Assembly (NCBI RefSeq): GCF_040807025.1
Contig: NC_090945.1
Span: forward strand, 73,543,088 to 73,607,087
From: Struthio camelus
Lineage: Eukaryota > Chordata > Aves > Struthioniformes > Struthionidae
Length of the DNA stretch: 64,000 nucleotides
Reading direction: 5' to 3'
The position numbers and the translations under genes were made by a program. Positions 55,101 through 63,910 of the stretch are shown here, one piece after another (positions within the stretch are counted from its first letter, which is position 1; every line of letters starts with the position of its first letter). The notes beneath the pieces were generated by a model. It had not been told where the DNA came from, made no database searches, and saw nothing but the letters and a program-made list of their open reading frames with translations.

Positions 55101-56641
55101 TCAAATTTTACAATGACAGTGAATGCTTCCTACCAAAACTAACCTTACAGCTTAACCACTATGTGTTTTGCTGACCTAACAGCAGGTATCATACCTGTAA
55201 CATACCTCACAGTGGATGCTGAAACCTATAATGCATGTCTGTACTGATTTCTTCCATAAAGCTGGAATTTAACAAAATACACGTTCTCTTTGCTTGTTGC
55301 TGTTAAAACAGTAGCCAACTATGGTATGATGTGATGTTGTTCCTCTATATACAAGGAATATCTCAGACAATCTCATGGGACCCACCTTAGGGTTTTCTTT
55401 CTCTTTTCACCCAGCGCATCAAAATCTTCTCAATGGTTTAAACATTTTTGAATCCCAAAATATGCTCTTCTTGCGAAGCAAAAAATGTTTTCCTGTCTTT
55501 TACCTCCTGTTGCAGGTACTACAGCCTCCTCTTTTCTCATCTGAGAGATACACATTCCCCCTTCTGCACTCCAAGGTTATGCTCTTCCATATCTTGTTCC
55601 TTGGATTTCTTTGTTCAACCTTCAGTAATCTCCCAATGGTATACTTTTCTCATTTCCACCTTCTAACTCTGCCTCATTGTCCTTACCTGCCAAACTCTCC
55701 TGCTACCCCCATCCCAGCACTCAGCAAGGCTCCGTTCATCACTTTGTTCATTCAAAAATCTCACATGAAAACAGTTATTTGTGAATGACACTTATATTCC
55801 CTAGCCTTTTATCTATTTAACTTTGTTTAGAATAGTGCTATCCTTCAGCATCAAAAACTTGGTCTTGTTATTCTATTCAACTGTATAATTAATGCCTAAT
55901 GGTACCTTCAGTTTTTATAATGTTTAGGATCAACATACTAAACTATATGCCGCTTTCTTAAATCAAGACTTCTGTGCAATACAAAACGCCAAATTTAAAG
56001 AGAATTGTATCTTATTCCAGAATTAATGCTTAACTTAAAAGAAAAGTGATCTATTTTACAAGCAGAATTTACATGTTATGAATATTTATGGATGAAACAT
56101 TACGAGAAAGCTGCCTGGTTATGTGCTACTAGATTTTAGATCATGCTGTAAATCTCATTTAACTAATAAAAACAAAGATCAGAATATTGTATTTCTGTTT
56201 TGACAGCTACATGGAACACTTGTAAGTTATCTCATGGGTCACCCTAAAAACCCATTGAATCTTTCTTTTTGCTAGTTCTGTGCAGGTCGCTTTGACATCC
56301 AGTACAGAGGCAAAGGGAAGAGTATGTCTGCCATATTGCAGAAATTTTGAACACAAACAACCCTACACTTACCTATTTCTTAGTGCAGAATCTGATTCCT
56401 TGTAGTCATCTAAAACATTTTTCAGTTTTTGCTCCGACTCTTCCAGCTCTCTTATTCTGAGGTTCAAATTCTCTGCTTCAGCACTGTTTACATCTCCGTC
56501 GCGCACACTTGCATCTTCTAATTCCTGGAAAATCCAAGAAGTATCAATTTTAACATTGAAATTCAGAATATCAAATCCTTCATTACCGGACATTTTAATA
56601 CAGTAGCAAAATTCTTTTTCTCTCTCAGATGAAGGATCCAT
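27927..56641 (-). CDS. C4orf50: C4orf50-like large coiled-coil protein, spliced gene (about 1,486 residues as read)
   Basis: I joined twelve coding exons by splice sites and phase: 56641-56373, 54692-54554, 52395-51691, 48555-48441, 47645-47512, 47101-44885, 44624-44523, 43481-43335, 39214-39038, 36799-36743, 36330-36148, 28142-27901. Exons 1-11 join without a break for 1,415 residues. Exon 12 adds 71 before a TAA at 27927, and a thirteenth exon follows at 26754. The protein is mostly charged coiled coil (about residues 40-371, 830-1120, 1194-1354), with a long Ser/Lys/Glu-rich stretch at 460-820. There is no signal peptide or membrane segment. It follows JAKMIP1 in the same orientation, as C4orf50 does in human, where the family carries a domain of unknown function (DUF4527 as I recall). 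Molecular role unknown; a cytoskeletal scaffold is only a guess. The family assignment rests on gene order and layout, not an alignment. Confidence 0.75.
28143..36147 (-). other. C4orf50-like intron 11 (largest intron)
   Basis: 8 kb with donor GTAAATG and acceptor ATTCTGTCTTGCAG. It contains a decayed tRNA-type SINE at 35545-35645 and several A/T runs. Open frames at 29710-29934 and 30494-30706 on the minus strand have no recognised family. No further exon was found. Confidence 0.65.
35545..35645 (-). repeat. tRNA-derived SINE remnant
   Basis: On the minus strand it reads TAGCCTGATGGCCAGTGGAT, then GGGATGCAGGACCCCCAG and a B-box-like TTTCAATTCC. This matches the head of amniote MIR-like SINEs. 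Confidence 0.6.
36148..36330 (-). CDS. C4orf50: C4orf50-like exon 11
   Basis: A 183-nt exon (61 codons, residues 1355-1415) with acceptor GTTCTGTGTAG and donor GTAAATG. It reads ARLACLIRKCQERNNLITRM, then HGEFHRQGIISSTFEEEVKK and LVNDVALAEYAIAFTPLCNQ. It is not simple coiled coil: LACLIRKCQERN and the ending LAEYAIAFTPL look like a compact helical module, probably the best conserved part of the protein. Phase 0 at both ends. Confidence 0.9.
36743..36799 (-). CDS. C4orf50: C4orf50-like exon 10 (micro-exon)
   Basis: A 57-nt exon (19 codons) reads VKELQKQKSEAKLTLAPLK, with acceptor TATTCTGTCAG and donor GTAGTG. It is too short for ORF finding, but the clean phase 0 edges and the coiled-coil pattern between exons 9 and 11 support it. 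Confidence 0.8.
36800..39037 (-). other. C4orf50-like intron 9
   Basis: 2.2 kb with an AT/AC-rich microsatellite at 38487-38550. No exon was seen. Confidence 0.7.
38487..38550. repeat. AT/AC-rich microsatellite
   Basis: Alternating ATAT, ACAC and ACAT units over about 64 bp in intron 9. Confidence 0.85.
39038..39214 (-). CDS. C4orf50: C4orf50-like exon 9, coiled coil
   Basis: A 177-nt exon (59 codons, residues 1277-1335) with acceptor TTTGCTCTCTAG and donor GTACAAC. It reads PVHNVREAQEMVESKIAKKR, then LEQQVLTLKAQLRDQTALQN and DLQNEVEVLQAQLCEK. Leucine spacing gives clear heptads, so this is a classic parallel coiled-coil segment. Phase 0 at both ends. Confidence 0.9.
39485..39640 (-). repeat. 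MIR/CORE-type SINE remnant
   Basis: Plus-strand GGGGAAATTGGGGCACAGAC, then TTCACATAGTGAGTAAGAAT and GTCTCCTGCTCCAACTT, is the reverse complement of the MIR core and head. Confidence 0.75.
42805..42837. repeat. Perfect inverted repeat (14-bp arms, 5-nt loop)
   Basis: ATATTCTGACTCAG and its exact reverse complement are separated by CTGAT. It lies inside intron 8, away from splice sites. Confidence 0.9.
43335..43481 (-). CDS. C4orf50: C4orf50-like exon 8
   Basis: A 147-nt exon (49 codons, residues 1228-1276) with acceptor CTCCTCCCGATAG and donor GTATGTATG. It reads AQKWYRELGFAETRYEEMKT, then RLTQVLSELDQLKQEAGDKI and LGKQHCKLV. The opening WYRELGFAETRYEE block is distinctive and less repetitive than the rest, so it is probably a good anchor for family searches. 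Coiled coil follows. Both edges are phase 0. Confidence 0.88.
44323..44368 (-). other. Possible alternative exon in C4orf50-like intron 7
   Basis: A 46-nt island has a good acceptor (TTTGATCTTTCAG) and a donor GTGAAG, and reads LHEELHSRSLLAKIL in the frame left by exon 7. Its length is not a multiple of three, so including it would break exon 8. If the donor is ignored, the frame stays open to 44198, giving an alternative C-terminus of about 56 residues. It is left out of the main model. Confidence 0.35.
44523..44624 (-). CDS. C4orf50: C4orf50-like exon 7
   Basis: A 102-nt exon (34 codons) lies between acceptor GTCGTGTAACCAG and donor GTAACC. It reads GSTFKSYSMMKEQLERAKEE and then LKMQQKELEKSKKE, a strongly charged coiled coil. 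Phase 0 at both ends fits exon 6 and exon 8 directly. Confidence 0.85.
44885..47101 (-). CDS. C4orf50: C4orf50-like exon 6, giant exon with 14-residue repeats
   Basis: A 2,217-nt exon encodes 739 residues (455-1193), phase 0 at both ends. It starts ISLGDKMADALEDAF after acceptor TTGCTGTTACCAG and ends DYFTRKE before donor GTAAATAG. An internal ATG makes MADALED look like a start, but the frame is open through the acceptor and joins exon 5. The first ~370 residues are low in order-promoting pattern, rich in Ser, Lys, Glu and Asn, with a few hydrophobic islands (FILFGHIPSYPPARLL, ISVVEALMM). The second half is coiled coil built from a 14-residue unit with Tyr, Cys or Phe at position 1 and Leu near position 8. 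A TQT motif (CSVTQTEE) lies near the end. If the donor is missed, the frame runs to a stop at 44741; those 46 extra residues are probably intronic. Confidence 0.92.
44936..44951 (-). other. TQT motif resembling an LC8 docking site (exon 6)
   Basis: The codons for SVTQTEE lie at about 44933-44953 in exon 6. LC8 (DYNLL1/2) partners commonly carry K-x-TQT or V-x-TQT with a following acidic residue. Inference from the motif only. Confidence 0.4.
47102..47511 (-). other. C4orf50-like intron 5
   Basis: 0.4 kb, donor GTGAGAAAA and acceptor TTGCTGTTACCAG. Nothing else was seen. Confidence 0.75.
47512..47645 (-). CDS. C4orf50: C4orf50-like exon 5
   Basis: A 134-nt exon with acceptor CTTTACCATAACAG and donor GTGAGAAAA. 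It completes a Glu codon and reads ETSGCGFDWLKHMEKLPKKL, then QPVLEPNFSASAETPEELSL and TETEQ, ending at a codon boundary. The block GCGFDWLKHME has the aromatic and polar mix of a short linear motif rather than coiled coil, so it may be a conserved docking segment. The tail is acidic and Ser/Thr-rich and is probably unstructured. Confidence 0.85.
47646..48440 (-). other. C4orf50-like intron 4
   Basis: 0.8 kb of AT-rich sequence between a GTATGA donor and a CCATAACAG acceptor. No other feature was seen. Confidence 0.7.
48441..48555 (-). CDS. C4orf50: C4orf50-like exon 4, with first TQT motif
   Basis: This 115-nt exon encodes NGELVEDDLQNLKWGP, then SDPVRSKATQTPTVLL, and ends one base into a codon before donor GTATGA. 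The acceptor TTCCTGTTAAG is weaker than most in this gene. The exon connects the coiled coil of exon 3 to the disordered part of exon 6. SKATQTP resembles the LC8 (DYNLL1/2) binding consensus K-x-TQT. The phase joins it cleanly to exons 3 and 5. Confidence 0.75.
48472..48486 (-). other. TQT motif resembling an LC8 docking site (exon 4)
   Basis: The codons for KATQT, in an unstructured linker between coiled coils, match the K-x-TQT form of LC8-binding peptides. Inference from the motif only. Confidence 0.45.
48556..51690 (-). other. C4orf50-like intron 3
   Basis: 3.1 kb, GTAAGTAAAAG donor and CCTGTTAAG acceptor. It holds a probable decayed SINE at 48750-48920 and otherwise unique AT-rich sequence. 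Confidence 0.7.
48750..48920 (-). repeat. Probable MIR-type SINE remnant
   Basis: TTACAGATGGAACACTAGCA, GGGCACAGACTAAATGACAT and GACCATAAGC resemble a reversed MIR core, but divergence is high. Confidence 0.4.
51691..52395 (-). CDS. C4orf50: C4orf50-like exon 3, long coiled coil
   Basis: A 705-nt exon encoding 235 residues (137-371), phase 0 at both ends, with donor GTAAGTAAAAGG. It opens VEIQEKAEKKQKEKLCW and runs as nearly unbroken coiled coil. Recognisable stretches are SRLEKQVLDLSTHIALLTSK, DMKSHLEILQHNLNLLREKE and EIKLQEQIKELLNENRALKD. A short break with Gly, Pro and aromatic residues (FTGIQGNIHPD) falls in the middle and probably separates two helices. The exon ends LENGDNIAVGVDL, leaving the coil. 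The many Lys, Glu, Gln and Leu residues and the absence of catalytic motifs point to a scaffold or dimerising role. Confidence 0.9.
52396..54553 (-). other. C4orf50-like intron 2
   Basis: 2.2 kb with GTGAGAAGG donor and GAAATTGTAG acceptor. Two near-identical 14-bp copies of GCAAAGGTGTTTTG lie near 53092-53128. No exon was seen. Confidence 0.7.
54554..54692 (-). CDS. C4orf50: C4orf50-like exon 2, coiled coil
   Basis: This 139-nt exon has acceptor AATATCACAG and donor GTGAGAAGG. It completes the Arg codon split from exon 1 and reads RVKELELSHKTLLATTDQ, then NLKMHQVENANMRVK, ending EELMNL at a codon boundary. Hydrophobic residues recur every three to four positions, giving a continuous coiled coil with exon 1. 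There is no in-frame stop and the phase fits both neighbours, the main evidence that it is real despite its short length. Confidence 0.85.
54693..56372 (-). other. C4orf50-like intron 1
   Basis: 1.7 kb, donor GTAAGTG and acceptor ATATCACAG. A T/C-rich patch lies around 55380-55760 on the plus strand. It gives long open frames there, but nothing recognisable. Confidence 0.7.
56373..56641 (-). CDS. C4orf50: C4orf50-like exon 1 with proposed start codon
   Basis: The reading frame opens with ATG at 56641 in a strong context (A at -3, G at +4). It encodes MDPSSEREKEF at the start, NVKIDTSWIFQELED at residues 29-43 and RIRELEESEQKLKN in a coiled-coil part from about residue 55. It ends two bases into a codon before the donor GTAAGTG. 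An in-frame alternative exists: a good acceptor (TTGGATTTTCCAG) would begin the exon at 56524, with GAATTAGAAGAT as its first codons, and drop the first 39 residues. I prefer the ATG because the extra 39 residues look coding and the frame is open throughout. With the acceptor, this would be an internal exon needing an upstream partner. Confidence 0.75.
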
Positions 56642-58655
56642 GATGTTAAAACAGAATTAAGTTCTCAATGTATTGCCGTTGAAGCATGTTATCTTAGCCT
56701 CTCTGATGATCAAATGAGCAACCTTTCTTGATACCAAACACATTAATTATTCATGTAAGAGTCTCATTTCATTAGCCAAAAAGTAGTTTAGCATGGATGA
56801 AAGGAATCTCCATTTACAACATGAGATCCCTATAAAGGATACAATTAGACAAGTTCATGAAGGAATTAGGTATCAAACTTTTGAAAAGGGGATAATTTTC
56901 TACTAAATAGAGGAGTTAATGAAACTGTACCTTTATCACAGAAAAATCAACTTCTTTTGGCTAAATTATATCACATTTTATATTGTTTTGAGAAATAAAA
57001 ATAAAAAGGGATGTTTCCTAGTTCAAAAGACAATCTATGACTATTTCATAGAACTATTCAATATATTTAACTGGTATTTTGGAATTCTCAATTAAATATT
57101 TTACTTAAAACTCGTTTCACCATGAAGCCATGCCCAAAAGGAATTTTTAAACGCAGAATGTTATGATAAAAGTGATTCATATGTCATCATACACGTTAAT
57201 ACAACAACTTATGAAGTAGATCTCAACAGATCCCTGCAATCCCATAAACCTCTGGGCTTTATCCTGAAAAGTACTTCCACATAAAACCAGGAAAGCACTT
57301 ATACAACATTTTAAACACATGAAGGGTCCCAGCATCTTTCATGGGATTCTTCCTGTATTCAAATAAATCAGGCTCTATATTTTGTTGGCTGTAGACCAAT
57401 GTTTAACACTTTGGGGGATCAAACCCATCTCTGTAATATGCAATCTAACCAGCAAATATAAGTCAGTTTAAGACCAGAATTCGGACATTCGCTTAGCATA
57501 TGAGACACCCTGATCACAAAAATCAAACAATGCTCTCATAAAATTGGAAAAATTAATTCAGAAATAATACCTAGTTGACAAGGTATTTGTTTTCAAATAT
57601 TACAAACTTTGTAGACATACCTGACCGAGAAAAGGCTTCCCTTAGGTAAGGGCACTTAGATAAGGAAGATTAATCTAAAACGGTATTCTAAAATTATTGG
57701 TTAAGGAGGTCTTAGTCCACTGCCACAATTAATGTATTTACAAGGAAACAATTTACATGGATGTTATATATTTAAACAAAATCAAGGCTCTTCTCCTTAC
57801 TAGAGGTTCGGTCCAACAGAAGTTAGATCACTCAATCTTCTGCAGTTCAAGACAAGAAAAATAAATGTTTGGCAGCACTGTAACTGTTACGACTGATCTC
57901 AAAAATCAGAATCTTCTTGTTTCTGTCTTTGCTTACACAGCTGGGAGAGATAATTTAAAACCTGTGTCACAGAAAGTGAAAATCAGGCCCAACATCTTGC
58001 ACAGATTGAATATAGTCAGTTAACAGGTGATAACTGTTCTCAGTTCTATAACAAATACCAGCATGCAATGGTTAGTAAGATTAGAGTGAAATATTCAGTT
58101 TTCAAAAGCTGCAAATCTTGCTGTCCCAACACAGAACAAAGGCATTATGAATCTCATAGAAAATTTCCCCAGAATCAGCCTGTTTCTTTGAGAAAACCAT
58201 CATATGTGAACTACAATGTAACAAAACACATGAAAAATAAGAAGACAAAACTATTCATACCTTTGTAACAAGACCCTCTCCTGTCTTTGCAGGGCATTTA
58301 CCATTGCAGCTCTTTGCTGAATGATCATTCTGTGTTTGTGCTTATAGTTTCATTTCCAATGATAAGCAAAACTACGTCCACGAGAAGGAAGAGTGTCTGT
58401 TTCTTTGCCATGCAAACCACATTTTCCAGTTTCTGTTCCTTCACCAGCACCTGGTTTGGCTATCCAAAACTCTATCTTTGGTCTTTCTTTTCAGACTAAT
58501 GCCAAAGCTCTTTTTGCAATAAAGACCTCATTTTCCACATTCTGTCATCACACTGCCAAAAGCTTTAAATAAAACATGAAAAATCTCTATTTAAAAATAC
58601 ATTCACCAAATGCTCACTCCTTTTGAATAACATTTTGTGAGCAGCACATTCTTTT

Positions 58656-58681
58656 CTTTTGCATGATCCTTTTGCATGATC
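58656..58681. repeat. 13-bp tandem duplication
   Basis: CTTTTGCATGATC occurs twice in a row. Confidence 0.85.
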
Positions 58682-59371
58682 CTTGTGACTTGCTTGATAG
58701 TTTCTGATTTAAATTGTGCTTTGTGTCAGGAAACAGTGTTATTCAGACGCTCACATGAGCCATAGTTTGCTGCATATGACTGACTTAGTCTTGTGGTCTG
58801 CCTCAGCTCCTTCAGCAGATGATGATCTTGCCCAGTGATTCTTCGTGAAGGGTACATCTCTGATCATACTTCACAGCCTAAAAATTATTTGAGAGAACCA
58901 GCATCTTTTGAGACTGATTTCTGCACCTCCAACAGTGAGATATCCAGTTACTATGACAGATCTTTTCTGCAGCTTTCTTTGTGCTGTCTTGATTGTTCTT
59001 TGCCCTGTGTTTTTTTTTCAATTATATTTTCCACTTTATCTGATGTATTATCATAACTTTCTTATTCCACTGTATATTAAAGTTGAAATTCAGTGTTTCC
59101 AAAGGATTGGACTTGTGTCTCTGTAGTTCTCTACATAGCCCTTTTAATACAAAGATGATTTTCAAGAAAACTCTAGGGAGAAGAAAGTTATATTTAAATA
59201 TTGTGCTACTGTTATCTTCATCTTTCCCCTGCATGCTACAAATAATAAAAAATACCTATTTCTTCATTTTGTCTTTCCACTTCTGAAACAATGACTTACT
59301 TTTCCCTCTTTGGAAGGAAAAAGCCTCATCTTTGTTGATTTTACTAACCATTCTCTATCTTAAACAACTCT

Positions 59372-59398
59372 TTTCACTTTCACTTTCACTTTCACTTT
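59372..59398. repeat. TTTCAC hexanucleotide repeat
   Basis: Four copies of a TTTCAC unit in the gap between the two genes. Confidence 0.85.
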
Positions 59399-60483
59399 GC
59401 TTCACCCAAAATTCACCTTGTAGTTCAGGTGGTCAATGTCCATGACTGTGCTCATGTGCCTCTCCTTGGCGAGATTGTGTCAGATTTACTTCTTGGTGGC
59501 TAATGTCAATGTTCTTTTATTTCACTTGGGAGGATACCATCTTCTCCTCCATATTTCTTTTCAAATATTTCTCTGCTCATCACATTTTTCTACACAATGA
59601 TTTCTGTACCTTCAAGCCCCTCTTTCTTCTTGAAGAGATAACTGACCATGGTGCATCATGCACTCTGTTTTCCTGACCTTTCAGTCCATGTCTGGATCTT
59701 TCATTCTCCCAATGACACTTTTAAAAGTTATTGCCTTAATTTTCAAAAGACATTCAAAATGCCATTCTCCAGCGCAGCTCCTAGCCACTTCAAAGCTTGC
59801 TTAATCCAATCTATCATCCTCCCTTGCTATACAGCCAAAATCTCTCTCTCCTTTGTCTGTGAATTTCCAACTTACATATTTAATATGAATTTTATCACTG
59901 TGGGATTCTAAACCTCTGTGTGTTCCAACTTTGAACAGTATTTTTTTTTCCTTGTCAGCTATTTACTACAGAGAATTTATTGTCAAACACTTAGCTTTTA
60001 AAATAGATATTAAAAAGGAGGTTCTGTGTTTCCTGGGTGAAATGCAAACCACATTTGTTGAAAGCATGCAGTATGGAGACAAAGATCTCAGTACTGTAAT
60101 AAAACCATTTGGTAGGTAATAGTTCACATAGCAGCTAGTAATTGCACTTGAAATTTTTTTTTCCAGTGTTTGATTGGTGTGCGAGTGTAAATTCCGCTTT
60201 GAATTTTTTCAGTGTTTATGAGGTGCTGGTCCTTATTTGATTATCAAATCATTCCAGCCTGAAGCTACATCTTTAAAAAAATCTCTAATTTTAAATTCAA
60301 ATATCTTGCAGCTTGAAGTATTATGCAAGCTGTTTTAAGAAAAAATGCACCAATTTAAAGCTGCTCAAATAAATATTTTCTATTTTTGCATGTGGACTCA
60401 GCTGTTCACTCCATAGGCTCTTTTAATATCCTGCAGAAAAAAAAAAAGAAAAGAAAAGCCTGCTCAGCTTTAGACTGATAACA

Positions 60484-60489
60484 TTTATT
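60484..60489 (-). terminator. Candidate JAKMIP1 poly(A) signal (distal)
   Basis: A second minus-strand AATAAA, about 690 nt past the JAKMIP1 stop. It would give a longer 3' UTR. Which signal is used cannot be told from sequence. Confidence 0.3.
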
Positions 60490-61003
60490 TAGAAATAAGT
60501 GTTGGCATCCAGCCCTAAGGGCACAGACACCCACAATCTTTTCCTAAAAGTTGGATGCTGTCTTCAAAATAACAAGATCAAAGTTACCATCGATAACCAC
60601 CCAGTCTGCCTTTTAATAATCAACAATAGGCAAGAGTTCAATTAACAAGTAACTATATTTAAGTCTTTTAACATGGGCTTTGTTATGTTACGTTAATCAG
60701 AGACAGATTTACCTGTGGCAAGATGAATTAAGGGAACTCGCCCCCCACATTCACACCTCAATATGATGTGTGCTCCTGGAAATGTGAGAATTGAGTAGCC
60801 ATTTTGCGTTGAGTCGTGGTGCTTACAGGACTTTTTAAAAAACAGCAATACCTGAAGTTTTAGACCAAATGTACCTGCTCTGCAGAACTGAGAGACACTC
60901 ATGTCATTTAAGGCAGTTAGTATCCAAGAATGCAAAGTCATTTCTAGCTGGGAACCTGATGACCTTCTGCAGAAGTCTAGGAAGGTGGCTTAACGATCCA
61001 GGC

Positions 61004-61009
61004 TTTATT
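61004..61009 (-). terminator. Candidate JAKMIP1 poly(A) signal (proximal)
   Basis: AATAAA on the minus strand, about 165 nt after the JAKMIP1 stop codon. Hexamers are common in AT-rich DNA, so support is positional only. Confidence 0.35.
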
Positions 61010-61172
61010 TTATAGCTGGTCTTACTCTATCTTAGCAAAACCCTATACCCTTACCCATGGTTTCAGGGCCTTATGAAGACGATTCTCAAAACATGCCAAA
61101 ATCTAAGAGTTAAAAATTGAGTACAAAGAAATATAAAGAATACCAACCACACTTCTTGGCTCAGTTGTGTCA

Positions 61173-61223
61173 TCAAGGCCACAGAATGAATGCTAGTGAA
61201 AAAAACAAAAAAAGGAACAAAAA
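61173..61223 (-). CDS. JAKMIP1: JAKMIP1 terminal coding micro-exon encoding the hydrophobic tail
   Basis: A 51-nt terminal exon follows a T-rich tract ending in TATAG. In phase 0 it reads FLFLFLFFSLAFILWP and then TGA. Joined to the previous exon, the C-terminus is EEK followed by this tail, which is the invariant end of long JAKMIP isoforms. The 16 residues are almost all hydrophobic and directly follow a charged coiled coil, the layout of a short tail anchor or membrane-dipping segment. The related proteins JAKMIP2 and JAKMIP3 (NECC1 and NECC2) are reported on Golgi and secretory membranes, so membrane contact is a reasonable inference. The exon has no ATG and is too short for ORF finders. 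The final proline fits JAKMIP1 as I remember it. Confidence 0.93.
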   Translation of the reverse strand, partial: FLFLFLFFSLAFILWP

Positions 61224-62696
61224 CTATAAAATAAGATCAAAAGAAAATGAGGAAAAAAAGAAAAGAAAAAAGATGTAAGATCTGCAATATGAAATTCAAT
61301 GACATTATTTTACAGTAGTATCTTACACGAATATTAATTGAGTTGATCTGAAAGAGAGATACAGTATACCAATCTTTCTCTGAAATGAAGTCACATGATC
61401 CAAAATTCAATATTTAAGGGCAGTTATACAAGTGGTAAAATTTGAGGATTATGTAAATTCCAGAAACAATAGGCCTGGTTATATGACTTAGTTAAGCACG
61501 TACTTGTAATTACATGCCTAAACGCTTTCCTGAAACAAGACTTACCAAGCCAAGGGCACAAACTAAATGGAACTTGAAGTGTAGAGAATCAATTATAAAA
61601 GTATGACATGGGCTTAAACGACACTTGTTCCTCACACATCAGCTGGTAGAACAAAGCTGCCATTCTACATAATTATCGTATATAGCCTTGGAAGTAGCAT
61701 TGCTGGCTGAAGAATCTAAAAGTGGGCAAAATGCTGCCATTCTTATTTTCTAGTTTGGTAGAATTTCACACAAATTGTAAAAATTGAATTCATTCATAAA
61801 GGAAAATAAAAAGCCATACTCATGACACTATATGATGCATTGCCCTTAGCTGCACCCAACAACAGGGCTCAGCTACAAAAACTTCCATTCCTCCAAAGTG
61901 TAAGTCTTCCCTCCACAAGAAACTCATTGTGCTCAATGTTAGCAGCACAGAGATATCAGTCTGCAGCCACAGACATGCTAAATCTTCAAAAGAACAATGA
62001 AGGAGAACTACGCCATTCACTGATCCTCGGACAACATGCTCTTCCCTGCAGGGCAGTCAAATTCATAATGAGCTTTAATGTCAAGGCAAAAAATTTAAAT
62101 GTAATATAGCGCGTGTACAAACATATAGGCAAAGGCATTAGATAGGCTAAGCAGGCAGTCACAGGCACAGCATTCGGGGGGTGACAGCTAATGAGAACCA
62201 TAAGAACACAAAGTCAGCAAATTATTAACAAGAGCAACTTAGTTTTATACCAGGCAGAAGAAAGCCCTCCACTCATCTAGGGGAAGAAGGATGTCAAAAA
62301 ATGATGAAGCCTTGAGAAGTTTGCTGCTAATGTAACATTAAGGTAAAGAAAACATTAACCATTTTAATTCAGTACCAGCTTTCTGCTGAGGCTGTGGTTA
62401 AGCTGTTTCTTTTCCAGTACTTTTCTCCATCCATTGCACTGACTAACCAGCATAGATCATTTGAACTTCCATTGTCAACATTAGCTCAATTTCGCAACTT
62501 GGCTAATCCACTATCTGCGCTGTAAACTATCATGGCAGTGGACTGACAACACATTTTTGACAATAGTAAAATTAGAGAGATTGCTGTTGTAGAATAGGTG
62601 GTACTTGGATTGGAGAGCAGATAAAACACAGTACTTGCCAATAGTTAACATGTCAGAGACCTATTACCTACACCTCAAGGTTTCTTTACCTTGAGC

Positions 62697-62752
62697 AGTG
62701 CAGTATCTTAGACATTACCAATTAAGTGCAATATCTTAGACATTACCAATTG
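62697..62752. repeat. 28-bp tandem duplication
   Basis: Two adjacent copies of a unit containing TATCTTAGACATTACCAATT, differing at one internal base and at the final base. Confidence 0.9.
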
Positions 62753-63521
62753 CTAGGCAGGAACGGCTTCAGGTACAGCAGTGGCCCAGGGCAGAAAGGG
62801 CAAGGGCAGCAAAAGAGCCTTCTGCTGGTGGATGCTGCCTGTGTTTCCAGATAGTGGGAACACAGATCACTGCTCAGCCTTGCTGACATGCTAGCCACAG
62901 CCAGGGTGCAGAAAGCCCAGCTCCTCAGAGCTCTCTAGCTTATCCTCAAGATCAACTAGATACCATGGTTCAAAAAGTGTAGGAAGGGTATTGCAGAGGA
63001 GACAACTACCATGGGGGCAGGAAGGGCCAAGGAAGCTGCTGAGGGGACTGGAGTAGCTGCTGCATAAACGTGCAATACCCCCAAGGGATCATGCAGGCAG
63101 GAGCGCCACATCCTGAGAGTAGCTGAAGGAGCGGTGAGAAGAAAGCCTTCCCCCATCCCCAAACCCTCTCACAGCCCAGCAAAACCCCACCGACCTCTTC
63201 CACTGGTTTAGAAAAAGCAACTAAAATATGTCACTAGAGCACGGAGAAAGCCTCACTGTCAGCTTGTGCCCTGCAGGACAGCCTAACCTCCACAAAACTG
63301 GGAAACATTAAAGTCCACAGTCAAGGAACTTGCTGACATCTCCGGACTGGGGCCCCAGTGATTTAAACATTTTTGTTGCCTTAAGGCTCAATCTGAACAT
63401 CTTCAAAACTGGAGAATATTTGTATTCAGGATATTAATTTGAAGTTTGTTCCCGTTTTAAAGTAAGAGACATTTTCGATTTGCAGTATTCATCACATGTG
63501 CCTCATTAACTTTTTTTTTTT

Positions 63522-63548
63522 TTGAGAGAGAGAGAGAGCGTGCGCACG
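63522..63548. repeat. GA-rich microsatellite flanked by CG dinucleotides
   Basis: A T run and then GAGAGAGAGAGAGAG and CGTGCGCACGAG. The last part is a short palindrome around GTGCGCAC. Confidence 0.75.
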
Positions 63549-63910
63549 AGAGCTTTGCAAAGGGGCATTATCTGAAGAACAAGGTTGGGATAACCAGTTC
63601 TTTCAAATATAGACAAATCTGTTTATGGTTTCTTGATTCACAGCAATTCCTTCCCTTCTTGTGCAGTGTTCTTCCAGATCCCTCATTTCCTTTCCATACT
63701 TGGTGGAAAACACAGCTAGCAAATAATTTTGAGCAGAATAGAGACAAAGTTTCATTTAGCGCAGAAGTCATTAGAAATTAAGTTTGATATTTCTTGTATT
63801 GAAATAGGTCTCTCAATATTAAAATAAGTATGAGTAACTTCAATCTAGCAGTGAAGAAATAAATTAGTATGGAAGAAAGTCCACCAGCATTGCCAAGGAC
63901 TTTTATTTAC

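Larger units (their letters stand above)
56642..61172. other. Gap between JAKMIP1 and the C4orf50-like gene (3' UTR plus intergenic)
   Basis: About 4.5 kb lie between the JAKMIP1 stop and the proposed start codon of the next gene. The right part is probably JAKMIP1 3' UTR. The left part must hold the promoter or 5' UTR of the next gene if it has its own start, but there is no CpG island and no obvious TATA-type promoter. A TTTCAC hexanucleotide repeat sits at 59372-59398 and a 13-bp tandem duplication at 58656-58681. No convincing coding exon was found. Confidence 0.6.
61224..63910 (-). other. JAKMIP1: Last intron of JAKMIP1
   Basis: This 2.7-kb intron runs from the GTAAAT donor at 63910 to the acceptor at 61224, which has a long T-rich tract. 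It contains a GA-rich microsatellite near 63525 and a 28-bp tandem duplication near 62697. No further exon was seen. Confidence 0.8.

Noticed and set aside
55375..55788. 137-codon plus-strand open frame
   Set aside because: Lies in intron 1 of the minus-strand gene within a T/C-rich patch. Its Phe/Leu/Ser-rich translation follows from base composition.
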